The notes under the pieces are model-generated. The model was not told the DNA's origin and made no database searches. It saw nothing but the letters and a program-made list of their open reading frames with translations. From NCBI RefSeq assembly GCF_030813505.1, contig NZ_JAUSUE010000008.1: DNA of 64,000 nt; one strand, 5' to 3'. The position numbers and the translations under genes were made by a program. This document shows, one piece after another, positions 1-7,925 of this stretch. The number at the start of each line of letters is the position of its first letter. The stretch's first letter is position 1. The stretch is from Pectinatus haikarae (GTDB taxonomy: Bacteria; Bacillota; Negativicutes; Selenomonadales; Selenomonadaceae).

Positions 1-100
1 TTATGTGAAATCAAGGAAAATGAAAAACGAAATATTTGATATGGCATCTTTCTGAAATGTTATAAGGATAACTGAGAACTTGTGATTCTTTAGGAGATAT

Positions 101-1432
101 ATGAATATTTTTAAAAGAAATAAATATGCCAAAGATTCAGGTACAATGATGTTTTATGCGTTGCTTGTGACACTTTTCCTTTTGCCATTCAGCGGCGACG
201 GGGCAGCCTATACCTTATTCTTGGGATGGTTTTTTTATCTGTTGAAAGTCTATTTTTCCGGTTGGCAATGGAAACGGACACATATAGATTTGCCGCTGGC
301 GGTTTTTGTGTGTATTGCTTTTCTCTCAGTGATTAATTCACCGCAGAAAATGTTCAGTTTTTACAATGCCTATCATCTTATTGGAAAGTACCTGCTGATA
401 TATTATTTGGCTGTACAATGCATAGTAACTGAAGAACAAATCAGGAAAATTATTTTTTCCATAGGTATTTCAGCTCTACTGGTACTGTTTTACGGATTTT
501 TTCAATATACTGTCGGTATCAATACAGCCGGTATGGACTGGACAGATATGCAGGCTTTTCCCGAAATGACAATGCGTGTTTTTTCCACGTGGGAGAATCC
601 TAACATTCTGGCCGGTTATTTGAATATGGTTATGGCAATAGCTTTTGGTATTTTTATATATACTGATGAAAAAAAAGCAAGATTGATAATCGGTATTTTT
701 TTTATATTGGCTGTGATTATTTTAGGATTTACCTATGCCAGAGGTGCATGTCTGAGTATAGTTGCGGTGATAGCAGCATATGGAATTTTCTGCAAAAAGA
801 AAATTATTTTACCCCTTGTTGCTGTATTGGCTGTGCTGATGTATTTAGATACGGCTTTGTTTGATCGAATGACTTCTGTTTTTACTACCATTGATACTTC
901 TTCTGAGCTCAGACTGGCATTGTGGGAGAGCACAGTGGAAATGGTATTGGACCACCCACTTTTGGGTATAGGATGGGGTGCGTATTATTTTGTTTATCCG
1001 TCCTATGATTTTTATATGCAGGGAAATTTTATAAAAATAGTACACGCGCATAATATGTATCTTAATATTGCAGCAGAAACAGGGATTATCGGTCTTCTTT
1101 CCTTTATAGTCTGTCTTGGCGGCAGCATATGGCGTGCTCTGCTGAATTATAAACGGCTGCCTACCAATTTTTTGCGCGGAACATTACTGGGCTGTGGTTT
1201 GGCACTTTCGGCTATAGCACTCAATGGTTTAACTGATTTTGTTCTTTTCAATACTCGGCTGTCCATGTTTTTCTGGTCAGTTATTGCAGTGATTTCGGCA
1301 TTGCTGCAAAATAAGGAATTGCTGACTGCACGTGAAGGTATGAAAAACAGGCGTATAGGATTTAGCATATTGCCCGCTCTTTCCAATGAGGAGATCGAAA
1401 AAAATAAATCATATAATTTGAAATCATTTTAG
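101..1432 (+). CDS. O-antigen ligase / Wzy-like polymerase family membrane protein
   Basis: This 443-residue protein is almost entirely hydrophobic, with about ten to twelve predicted membrane segments and a large loop around residues 260-330. The conserved loop pattern (S-E-L-R-L-A-L-W-E near residue 267, then HPLLGIGWGAY, then AHNMYLNIAAETGIIGL) is typical of the Wzy_C/O-antigen ligase family, which joins or polymerises lipid-linked glycans at the outer face of the inner membrane. A good ribosome site (TAGGAG) lies just before the ATG. No sugar-transferase genes are visible next to it, because the window begins 100 bases upstream, so the glycan is unknown. It could be the lipopolysaccharide ligase (WaaL) or a polymerase; the sequence alone does not decide. 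Confidence 0.8.
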   Translation: MNIFKRNKYAKDSGTMMFYALLVTLFLLPFSGDGAAYTLFLGWFFYLLKVYFSGWQWKRTHIDLPLAVFVCIAFLSVINSPQKMFSFYNAYHLIGKYLLIYYLAVQCIVTEEQIRKIIFSIGISALLVLFYGFFQYTVGINTAGMDWTDMQAFPEMTMRVFSTWENPNILAGYLNMVMAIAFGIFIYTDEKKARLIIGIFFILAVIILGFTYARGACLSIVAVIAAYGIFCKKKIILPLVAVLAVLMYLDTALFDRMTSVFTTIDTSSELRLALWESTVEMVLDHPLLGIGWGAYYFVYPSYDFYMQGNFIKIVHAHNMYLNIAAETGIIGLLSFIVCLGGSIWRALLNYKRLPTNFLRGTLLGCGLALSAIALNGLTDFVLFNTRLSMFFWSVIAVISALLQNKELLTAREGMKNRRIGFSILPALSNEEIEKNKSYNLKSF

Positions 1433-1564
1433 CTGTATTGAAGGTTTGCAGAAGTTTATGATATTATAAATTTACATTCAGGCAAATTGGTGCTGTGGCA
1501 TCAGCTCAGCCTGTTTGCCCTATGACTGAAAGTTAATCGGATAAGGGAGAAGGCGAAAAGTATA

Positions 1565-2191
1565 ATGAAAGATATATCAAAGGCTACTATAGACAGATTG
1601 CCTTTATATCTGAGGGCACTGCGCATGGCTCAGGATGAAGGTCTTGATGTAATCTCATCTGAAGAACTCGGACGCAGACTGGAGATTACACCGGAGCAGA
1701 TACGCAAGGATTTGGCATCCTTTGGACAATTCGGCAAAAAAGGCGTGGGTTACTATGTAAATGAATTAAAGCACAGTATCAGTAATATTTTAGGACTTGA
1801 TAATCATTGGAATATAGCCATTATAGGCATAGGTCATCTGGGGTCAGCTCTGGCTAATTATCATAATTTTATTTCATTAGGGTTTAATTTAGTGGCGCTG
1901 TTTGATTATGAACCCAATATAATTGGGAAGACCGTAAATCACGTCAAAGTAAAAGATGTTGCTTTGTTGGAACAGACTATAAAGGAATTGAATATCCATA
2001 TAGGTATTATTACAGTTCCCGGACAATTTGCTCAGGAAGTAGCCGACAGGCTGGTCAAAGCTAAAATAAAAGGAATATGGAATTTTGCGCCTATCAGGAT
2101 GAAGGTTCCTGATGATATGCACATAGTGAATGAAGATTTGTCCATCGGTCTATCCTGTTTGTCATATCATATCACGAGAAAACCTCATTAG
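1565..2191 (+). CDS. rex: Redox-sensing transcriptional repressor Rex
   Basis: Rex reads the NADH/NAD+ ratio and releases its operators when NADH rises, which suits a fermenter. The 208-residue length is normal for the family. The N-terminus carries the winged helix (ATIDRLPLYLRAL, then the RKDLASFGQFGKKGVGY recognition region at about residues 42-60). The C-terminal Rossmann domain starts with IIGIGHLGSAL near residue 88, and a C-terminal helix is present for domain swapping. A GGGAGAAGG ribosome site precedes the ATG. The gene stands alone between the membrane protein and the propionate genes. I found no clear Rex operator (TTGTGA-type dyad) upstream of those genes, so their control by Rex is only a possibility. 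Confidence 0.93.
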   Translation: MKDISKATIDRLPLYLRALRMAQDEGLDVISSEELGRRLEITPEQIRKDLASFGQFGKKGVGYYVNELKHSISNILGLDNHWNIAIIGIGHLGSALANYHNFISLGFNLVALFDYEPNIIGKTVNHVKVKDVALLEQTIKELNIHIGIITVPGQFAQEVADRLVKAKIKGIWNFAPIRMKVPDDMHIVNEDLSIGLSCLSYHITRKPH

Positions 2192-2525
2192 GGTCATGCC
2201 CTCATTTTTTTGCAGGACGCGACACTCTTGAATGCCGCTGTAAAACGATTACTTTTATGTATAATTTTTCACAATTATATACAATTAGGTTTTGTTTTTT
2301 GGCTAAATTGCTTGACGCTTTTATTATCTGGTGGTATCCTAACAATTGTAGAAATATGGTCGTTTTGCTGTACTATTAACTATAAATGAAGTAAATAATT
2401 ACTATTCACTTTGATTATAGTTAAAAAATGGCGGGAGGCTATATATGACGTCATCGGCGATTGTTTTTGCCGGTAGTGTAGTAATTAAATTTATAGTTAT
2501 TGATTCATGGGGAGGAGAATATTTG
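2192..2525 (+). promoter_or_regulatory. Intergenic region with promoter for the propionate operon
   Basis: This gap separates rex from the CoA transferase. It contains a good sigma-70-type promoter: TTGACG at 2312-2317, a 17-base spacer, and TATCCT at 2335-2340. That gives a leader of about 180 bases to the preferred start at 2526. The leader holds an in-frame upstream ATG at 2445 with its own GGGAGG ribosome site. I see no cobalamin riboswitch or strong terminator hairpin here. Confidence 0.55.
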
Positions 2526-4028
2526 ATGATTGACATTCTCGATCGCGTACGCAATAAAGAATTGCGATCTAAGATCGTTAGTGCCGAAGAAGCCGCTGCC
2601 TACATTAAACCCGGAATGAATGTAGCAACCAGTGGTTTTACTCCGTCAGGTTATGTCAAAGCTGTTCCGACGGCTCTTGCCAAACGCATGGAAAAGGAAC
2701 CGTTTAAAATCAATTTATGGACAGGGGCTTCAACCGGTGCCGAAGAAGACGGTGCTCTGGCGAAGGTCAATGGAATTGCAAAGCGTATGCCGTACCAGAC
2801 AAACAAGGAATTGAGGAATCGTGTCAATAGCGGTGATGTAGATTATATTGATATGCATCTGAGCGAGTCGGCACAATTTGCACGTTACGGTTATATGGGC
2901 GGCAGCGTGGATGTAGCGATTGTAGAAGCTTGTGCGATAACCGAAGAAGGCAATATTATTCCTACGACTTCAATGGGCAATACGGCTTCTTTTGTACAGC
3001 AGGCTGATGTTGTAATTGTAGAAGTAAATGTTACGCAGCCTCTCGAACTTGAAGGAATGCACGATGTGTATGTACCGCTTGATCCGCCGCATCGCCTGCC
3101 TATCCCTATCGTAAAGCCCAATGATCGCATAGGTACACCGTACATACCATGCAATCCTGAGAAAATCAAATTCATCGTACCATGTGATATAAAAGATCAC
3201 ACACGTCCCTTAGGTGAAATTGATGATAATTCCAAACATATGTCTCATTTTATTACTGATCTGCTCAATAATGAAATTAAGGAAGGGCGTATGCCGGCAA
3301 ACCTTCTGCCTCTTCAGTCAGGTGTGGGGAATGTAGCTAATGCTGTTATCCACGGATTTGTTGAATCGGATCTGAAAGATCTGTCTGTTTATACTGAAGT
3401 AATTCAAGATGGTATGCTTGATTTGATTGATGCTGGTAAATTAAGTTTTGCATCAGGCACAGCCTTGTCCCCTTCCCCGGAAGGTTTGGATCGTTTTTAT
3501 AGAAATATAAAAGAATACAGGAAGCATCTTGTTCTGCGTCCGGAAGAAATATCGAACAGCCCGGAAGTTGCCCGCCGTATAGGCGTTATTGCCATGAATA
3601 CAGCTATTGAATGCGATATTTACGGCAATGTAAATTCCACACACATTATGGGAACAAAAATGATGAATGGTATCGGCGGGTCGGGCGATTTTGCACGTAA
3701 TGCTTATCTTACCATCTTCTGCACAGGATCAACGGCAAAAGACGGTAAAATATCATCAATAGTGCCGTTCTGTTCTCATATTGATCATACAGAGCATGAT
3801 GTTGATGTTATAGTTACCGAGCAGGGCCTTGCTGATCTGCGCGGTCTTTCTCCGCGCAAACGTGCAAAGCAGATTATTGAACATTGTGCACACCCGGATT
3901 TCAAGCCGATGCTGCTAGACTATTTTGAAAGAGCCGATTCTGCCACTAAACATGCACAGACACCTCATCTGCTGAATGAGGCTTTGTCGTGGCATCAGAA
4001 ATTTGTGGAAACAGGATCGATGAAATAA
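2526..4028 (+). CDS. Acetyl-CoA hydrolase/transferase family; probable succinate (propionate) CoA transferase
   Basis: The enzyme swaps CoA between acyl groups. In this context that is most likely propionyl-CoA to succinate, regenerating succinyl-CoA for the mutase. The 500-residue product belongs to the Cat1/succinyl-CoA:acetate CoA-transferase family: it starts MIDILDRVRNKELRSK, has the Gly-rich CoA site (SGVGNVANAV near residue 260), and a probable catalytic Glu in SVYTEVIQDG near residue 291. I chose ATG 2526 because GGAGGAG sits 8 bases upstream and family members begin at this residue. An in-frame ATG at 2445 would add 27 mostly hydrophobic residues and also has a GGGAGG site, so a longer form or a translated leader is possible. 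The mutase follows after about 100 bases. Confidence 0.88.
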   Translation: MIDILDRVRNKELRSKIVSAEEAAAYIKPGMNVATSGFTPSGYVKAVPTALAKRMEKEPFKINLWTGASTGAEEDGALAKVNGIAKRMPYQTNKELRNRVNSGDVDYIDMHLSESAQFARYGYMGGSVDVAIVEACAITEEGNIIPTTSMGNTASFVQQADVVIVEVNVTQPLELEGMHDVYVPLDPPHRLPIPIVKPNDRIGTPYIPCNPEKIKFIVPCDIKDHTRPLGEIDDNSKHMSHFITDLLNNEIKEGRMPANLLPLQSGVGNVANAVIHGFVESDLKDLSVYTEVIQDGMLDLIDAGKLSFASGTALSPSPEGLDRFYRNIKEYRKHLVLRPEEISNSPEVARRIGVIAMNTAIECDIYGNVNSTHIMGTKMMNGIGGSGDFARNAYLTIFCTGSTAKDGKISSIVPFCSHIDHTEHDVDVIVTEQGLADLRGLSPRKRAKQIIEHCAHPDFKPMLLDYFERADSATKHAQTPHLLNEALSWHQKFVETGSMK

Positions 4029-4131
4029 TAGCTGAGATATAAAAAACTGATGGTTTTGGTTTATAATCGGATAGATAAAAAAGTCTTTATATATAATCCG
4101 AGTAAATAACAGTCCAGGAGGAAAAATAACT

Positions 4132-5784
4132 ATGAGCACTGAAAAAGAAAAGATTCAAGCTGAATTAACCCAGTATAATGCCAGCGCGGAAAAAGCAATC
4201 GCAAGGTTCCCGGAACGGCCCAATCTTCCCGAACAGCGTCTTTATACTCCGCTTGATATCGAAAAAAATGATTATGCCGATGATATCGGTTTCCCGGGTG
4301 TATACCCTTATACACGCGGTGTTCAGCCCACAATGTACCGCGGTCGTTTCTGGACTATGCGCATGTATGCAGGTTTTTCAACAGCTGAAGAATCAAATAA
4401 ACGTTATCGCTACTTGATCGAATCCGGTGCATCGGGACTTTCCTGTGCATTTGATTTGCCTACGCAGATAGGCTATGATTCCGATGATTCTATCTCCGAA
4501 GGTGAAGTAGGTAAAGTCGGTGTTGCCATTGATTCACTTGCTGATATGGAAATTCTTTTCGATAAAATCGATCTCGGCAAGGTTTCTACATCAATGACCA
4601 TTAATGCACCGGCATCCGTACTTTTGGCAATGTATATCGCTGTTGCGGAAAAACAGGGTGTAACGGCTGAACAGCTTAAAGGTACTATTCAAAATGATAT
4701 ACTGAAAGAATATGCTGCCCGCGGCACATATATTTTCCCGCCTCGTCCGTCCATGCGTCTTATCACCAACATCTTTGAATATTGTTCGAAAAATGTACCG
4801 AAATGGAATACAATTTCTATTTCCGGTTATCATATCCGTGAAGCAGGTTCCACTGCTGCTCAGGAAATCGCTTTTACCATCAGTGACGGTATTGCCTACG
4901 TTGAAGCCGCGATCAAGGCTGGCTTGGACGTAGATGCCTTTGCCGGACGTCTTTCCTTCTTCTGGAATGCGCATAATAATCTTTTGGAAGAAGTTGCCAA
5001 ATTCCGTGCTTCCCGTCGTATATGGGCGAAAGTCATGAAAGAACGTTTCAATGCGAAGAAACCGAAATCAATGATGCTTCGTTTCCATACTCAGACAGCA
5101 GGTTCCATGCTGACAGCCCAGCAGCCGAACAATAATATTGTTCGTGTTGCGCTTCAGACGGCTGCAGCAGTAATGGGCGGCACACAATCTCTGCATACAA
5201 ATTCCCGCGATGAAGCTTTGGCTCTTCCTACGGAACAATCAGTTATGGTTGCTTTGCGCACTCAGCAGATAGTTGCATACGAAAGTGGTCTTGCCGATGT
5301 TATAGATCCGCTTGCAGGTTCTTATTATGTTGAGTCAATGACAGATAAAATTGAAGCGGAAGCATGGGATTATATCAAGAAAATTGATGAAATCGGCGGT
5401 GCTGTTGCCGCTATAGAAAAAGGTTACATTCAAAAAGAAATTCAAGACAGCGCTTATAAATGGCAGATGGATGTTGAATCTAACGCAAAAATCATTGTCG
5501 GCGTCAACAAGTTCCAAGTTAAAGAAAAACCTGTTGAAGGCCTCCTGAGAGTTGATTCTTCTGTTGGTGAAAAACAGAAACAAAAACTTGCTGATATGAA
5601 GGCAAAACGTAACAATGATGCGGTTGCAAAAGCCTTGGCTGAATTGGAAACTGCCTGTAAAGATGAGAATGAAAACCTTATGCCTTATATTCTTGATGCG
5701 GTTAGAACCTATGCTACACTTGGCGAAATCTGCGGTGTAATGCGTAAAGTATTTGGCGAATACGAAGCACATACAAACTTATAA
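4132..5784 (+). CDS. Methylmalonyl-CoA mutase, catalytic (large) subunit
   Basis: This subunit carries the TIM barrel that binds acyl-CoA and, with the separate B12 subunit downstream, converts succinyl-CoA to (R)-methylmalonyl-CoA. The 550 residues correspond to the catalytic part of the enzyme. The signature YPYTRGVQPTMYRGR (about residues 62-76) and FSTAEESNKRYRYL are clear, as is the LRFHTQTAGSMLTAQQP substrate-site region. The chain ends before any cobalamin domain, as expected for the split form used in many anaerobes and archaea. A GGAGG site precedes the ATG. Only 26 bases separate its stop from the B12-subunit start, so the two are almost certainly translated together. Confidence 0.95.
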   Translation: MSTEKEKIQAELTQYNASAEKAIARFPERPNLPEQRLYTPLDIEKNDYADDIGFPGVYPYTRGVQPTMYRGRFWTMRMYAGFSTAEESNKRYRYLIESGASGLSCAFDLPTQIGYDSDDSISEGEVGKVGVAIDSLADMEILFDKIDLGKVSTSMTINAPASVLLAMYIAVAEKQGVTAEQLKGTIQNDILKEYAARGTYIFPPRPSMRLITNIFEYCSKNVPKWNTISISGYHIREAGSTAAQEIAFTISDGIAYVEAAIKAGLDVDAFAGRLSFFWNAHNNLLEEVAKFRASRRIWAKVMKERFNAKKPKSMMLRFHTQTAGSMLTAQQPNNNIVRVALQTAAAVMGGTQSLHTNSRDEALALPTEQSVMVALRTQQIVAYESGLADVIDPLAGSYYVESMTDKIEAEAWDYIKKIDEIGGAVAAIEKGYIQKEIQDSAYKWQMDVESNAKIIVGVNKFQVKEKPVEGLLRVDSSVGEKQKQKLADMKAKRNNDAVAKALAELETACKDENENLMPYILDAVRTYATLGEICGVMRKVFGEYEAHTNL

Positions 5785-5810
5785 TATAGAGATTGTCGGA
5801 GGGACTAATG

Positions 5811-6203
5811 ATGGAAAAACGTATTAGAGTATTAGTTGCAAAACCTGGACTTGACGGACATGATCGCGGAGCTAAAGTTGTAGCTCGTGCGCTGCGTGAT
5901 GCTGGTTTTGAAGTTATATATACAGGCCTTCGTCAGACGCCTGAACAGATAGCTGAAGCAGCTTTGCAGGAAGATGTCAATGTTGTTGCTATGAGTATAC
6001 TGTCAGGCGCGCATCCGCATCTTTTTCCGAAAGTTGTAGAACTTGTTCATGAAAAAGGTATGAAGGATGTATTGATTGTCGGCGGCGGTGTTATTCCGGA
6101 AAGTGATATACCTGCTCTTAAAAAAGCGGGTATAGCCGAAGTATTTACCCCGGGTACATCCACCGGTGATATTGTTGATTTTATCAAAGCACACGTAAAA
6201 TAA
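5811..6203 (+). CDS. Methylmalonyl-CoA mutase, cobalamin-binding subunit
   Basis: This 130-residue protein is the B12-binding partner of the catalytic subunit. It shows the cobalamin motif DGHDRG (near residues 17-22, with His as the lower axial ligand to cobalt), SILSGAH in the middle, and the nucleotide-loop contact GGGVIP near residue 90. Start: two adjacent ATGs exist at 5808 and 5811. The GGAGGG site at 5798-5803 gives 7 bases of spacing to 5811, and family members begin MEKRIRVLVAKPG. A TTG at 5793 is in frame but lies before the ribosome site. A perfect 13-base-pair hairpin follows the gene. Confidence 0.95.
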   Translation: MEKRIRVLVAKPGLDGHDRGAKVVARALRDAGFEVIYTGLRQTPEQIAEAALQEDVNVVAMSILSGAHPHLFPKVVELVHEKGMKDVLIVGGGVIPESDIPALKKAGIAEVFTPGTSTGDIVDFIKAHVK

Positions 6204-6213
6204 AAAAACGTAT

Positions 6214-6249
6214 CATCTTGCCCTCTTATTTCTATGAGAGGGCAAGATG
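6214..6249 (+). terminator. Hairpin between mutase B12 subunit and meaB (weak terminator or attenuator)
   Basis: CATCTTGCCCTCT (6214-6226) and AGAGGGCAAGATG (6237-6249) form a perfect 13-base-pair stem with a 10-base loop. The stem is followed by TTTATAAG, not a long T-run, so termination is probably partial. It would lower expression of meaB and the genes beyond relative to the mutase subunits, or protect the upstream mRNA end. Confidence 0.6.
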
Positions 6250-6385
6250 TTTATAAGTGCGGGACTGAGAACTTTTTGCGCAAAGTAAGTGAAAATCTGC
6301 TCAGACTGCAAGATGCAATTCGAAGATCTGAAATGAGGTTTCAGCTATATGACAACTTTCATTCATATCAAAGGTGGTGTTTAGC

Positions 6386-7327
6386 ATGGATATAGTAAAA
6401 GATCTTTTAAATGGATCAAAGCTGGCTTTATCCCGTACCATTACGGCGATAGAGAATGAATATGAAGAAGCATCATCCATAATGAGAGAACTTTATCCTC
6501 ACACGGGGCACGCTTTTGTCCTTGGCATTACTGGACCTCCGGGTGCGGGGAAATCAACTATGACAGATAAACTTGCAAGAGCATACCGCAACATGGGAAA
6601 AACAGTCGGCATAATCGCTGTTGACCCCACGAGTCCGTTTTCCGGCGGAGCTATTTTGGGTGACCGTATAAGAATGAATAGCCTTACACTTGATGAAGGT
6701 GTCTTTATTCGCAGTATGGGAACTCGCGGGAGCCTTGGCGGGTTATCACATAAAACAGCGGATGCTGTAAAAGCATTAGACGCTTTTGGCAAGGATGTTA
6801 TCTTTGTTGAAACCGTTGGTGTTGGACAGTCGGAAGTCGATATCGTCAAAGCGGCCGACACTACTATGGTAGTGCTTATACCGGGTATGGGTGATGATAT
6901 TCAGGCGATAAAGGCGGGTATACTGGAGATAGGCGATGTGTTTGCCATCAATAAGGCAGATCATGACGGGGCCGATAAGCTTCAGGCTGAACTTAATATG
7001 ATGCTTGATCTTGATGGAGAAAAACTGGATTGGCGTCCGCCCATTCAGAAGGTTATTGCAAGTCAGGGTGAAGGTATTAACGAGCTTGTTGCTCTGATTG
7101 AAAAACATTATGCACATATAGGGGCAACGGGCAAATTAGCACAGAGGCGTCATGACAGAACTAAAACGGAACTTTTGGAATTGCTGAAAGCTTCCATAGG
7201 CTCTTATATCACTAAAAATATCGTGAAGACAGGTAGGCTTGACAATTGTCTGAAGGATATTGAAGAACATCGCAATGATCCATATACTATTGTTCATCAA
7301 TTGATGAATGAGTTATTGAAACAATAA
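6386..7327 (+). CDS. meaB: Methylmalonyl-CoA mutase-associated GTPase MeaB
   Basis: MeaB is a G3E-family GTPase chaperone that gates loading of adenosylcobalamin into the mutase and guards it against inactivation. The 313-residue product has the Walker A motif GPPGAGKST near residue 50, the conserved VDPTSPFSGGAILGDRIRM, Switch-like RSMGTRGSLGG, the ETVGVGQSE motif and the NKAD guanine-specificity motif. I placed the start at ATG 6386 because AAGGTGGTG lies 7 bases upstream; an in-frame GTG at 6374 falls inside that site. A 180-base gap with a hairpin separates it from the mutase, and the epimerase follows after 26 bases. Confidence 0.95.
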   Translation: MDIVKDLLNGSKLALSRTITAIENEYEEASSIMRELYPHTGHAFVLGITGPPGAGKSTMTDKLARAYRNMGKTVGIIAVDPTSPFSGGAILGDRIRMNSLTLDEGVFIRSMGTRGSLGGLSHKTADAVKALDAFGKDVIFVETVGVGQSEVDIVKAADTTMVVLIPGMGDDIQAIKAGILEIGDVFAINKADHDGADKLQAELNMMLDLDGEKLDWRPPIQKVIASQGEGINELVALIEKHYAHIGATGKLAQRRHDRTKTELLELLKASIGSYITKNIVKTGRLDNCLKDIEEHRNDPYTIVHQLMNELLKQ

Positions 7328-7353
7328 ATTAAGTTTTGCAGGAGGCTGTACAA

Positions 7354-7767
7354 ATGTTTAAAGTTGAATGTGTTGATCATATTGGTATTGCAGTACCGGA
7401 TTTAGAACAGGCAAAGAAGTTTTATACTGATGTTCTTGGTTTAGCATGTACTGGTGAAGAAGAAGTTGCTGAACAAAAAGTTAAAACTGCGTTTATTCCC
7501 ACAGGAGAAGCAGAAATAGAACTTTTGGAATCAACTTCACCGGATGGCCCTATTGCAAAGTTCCTCGAAAAAAATGGCGGACGTCAGGGAATACAGCACA
7601 TCGCTCTTCGTGTTGATGATATTGAAGCGGCTATTGCCGATCTTAAGGCTAAAGGCGCACGCATGATCGATGAAAAACCTCGTTATGGCGCAGGCGGATC
7701 CGCTATAGCTTTTATTCATCCAAAAGCAAGCGGTGTGTTGCTTGAACTTTGTCAGCGCAAAAAATAA
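7354..7767 (+). CDS. mce: Methylmalonyl-CoA epimerase
   Basis: This enzyme interconverts (R)- and (S)-methylmalonyl-CoA, linking the mutase to the decarboxylase. The 137-residue protein has the vicinal-oxygen-chelate fold with the metal ligands visible in VDHIGIAV (His near residue 7), GIQHIALRV (His) and the C-terminal LLELCQ (Glu). Length matches the family. The ATG at 7354 is preceded by AGGAGGC at a good distance; an upstream in-frame TTG at 7336 is inside the leader. The gene lies directly after meaB and 158 bases before the decarboxylase alpha subunit. Confidence 0.95.
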   Translation: MFKVECVDHIGIAVPDLEQAKKFYTDVLGLACTGEEEVAEQKVKTAFIPTGEAEIELLESTSPDGPIAKFLEKNGGRQGIQHIALRVDDIEAAIADLKAKGARMIDEKPRYGAGGSAIAFIHPKASGVLLELCQRKK

Positions 7768-7843
7768 TTATTTCTGGAAATAAGTTTCAAAATCATTATA
7801 TATAATGGATACTAATTGTCTGAAATATTTGTGAAGACGAAAA

Positions 7844-7857
7844 GACGCCAAGGCGTC
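7844..7857 (+). other. Short GC-rich hairpin before decarboxylase alpha gene
   Basis: GACGCC-AA-GGCGTC is a perfect 6-base-pair stem with a two-base loop in the 158-base epimerase-decarboxylase gap. It has no T-run after it, so it is not a classic terminator. It may be an mRNA processing or stability element, or chance. Confidence 0.3.
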
Positions 7858-7925
7858 AGGGAAAAATTGATATATTGATCTTGAAAAGTCAATCTTTTTA
7901 AGATGAATTATGAGGAGGTATAATT

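Noticed and set aside
1480..1520. GGCAAA/TTTGCC stem downstream of the O-antigen ligase gene as a terminator
   Set aside because: The stem is interrupted and is followed by CCTATGACTG, not a T-run, so I could not support termination.
2192..2525. Rex operator or cobalamin riboswitch controlling the propionate genes
   Set aside because: A TTTCACAATTATATACAATT stretch near 2265 resembles half of a Rex site, but the other half does not match. No B12-box or conserved riboswitch fold was recognisable.
4132..6203. Frameshift splitting methylmalonyl-CoA mutase into two pieces
   Set aside because: Each part ends at a domain border, has its own ribosome site and matches the known separate-subunit form, so this is a normal arrangement.
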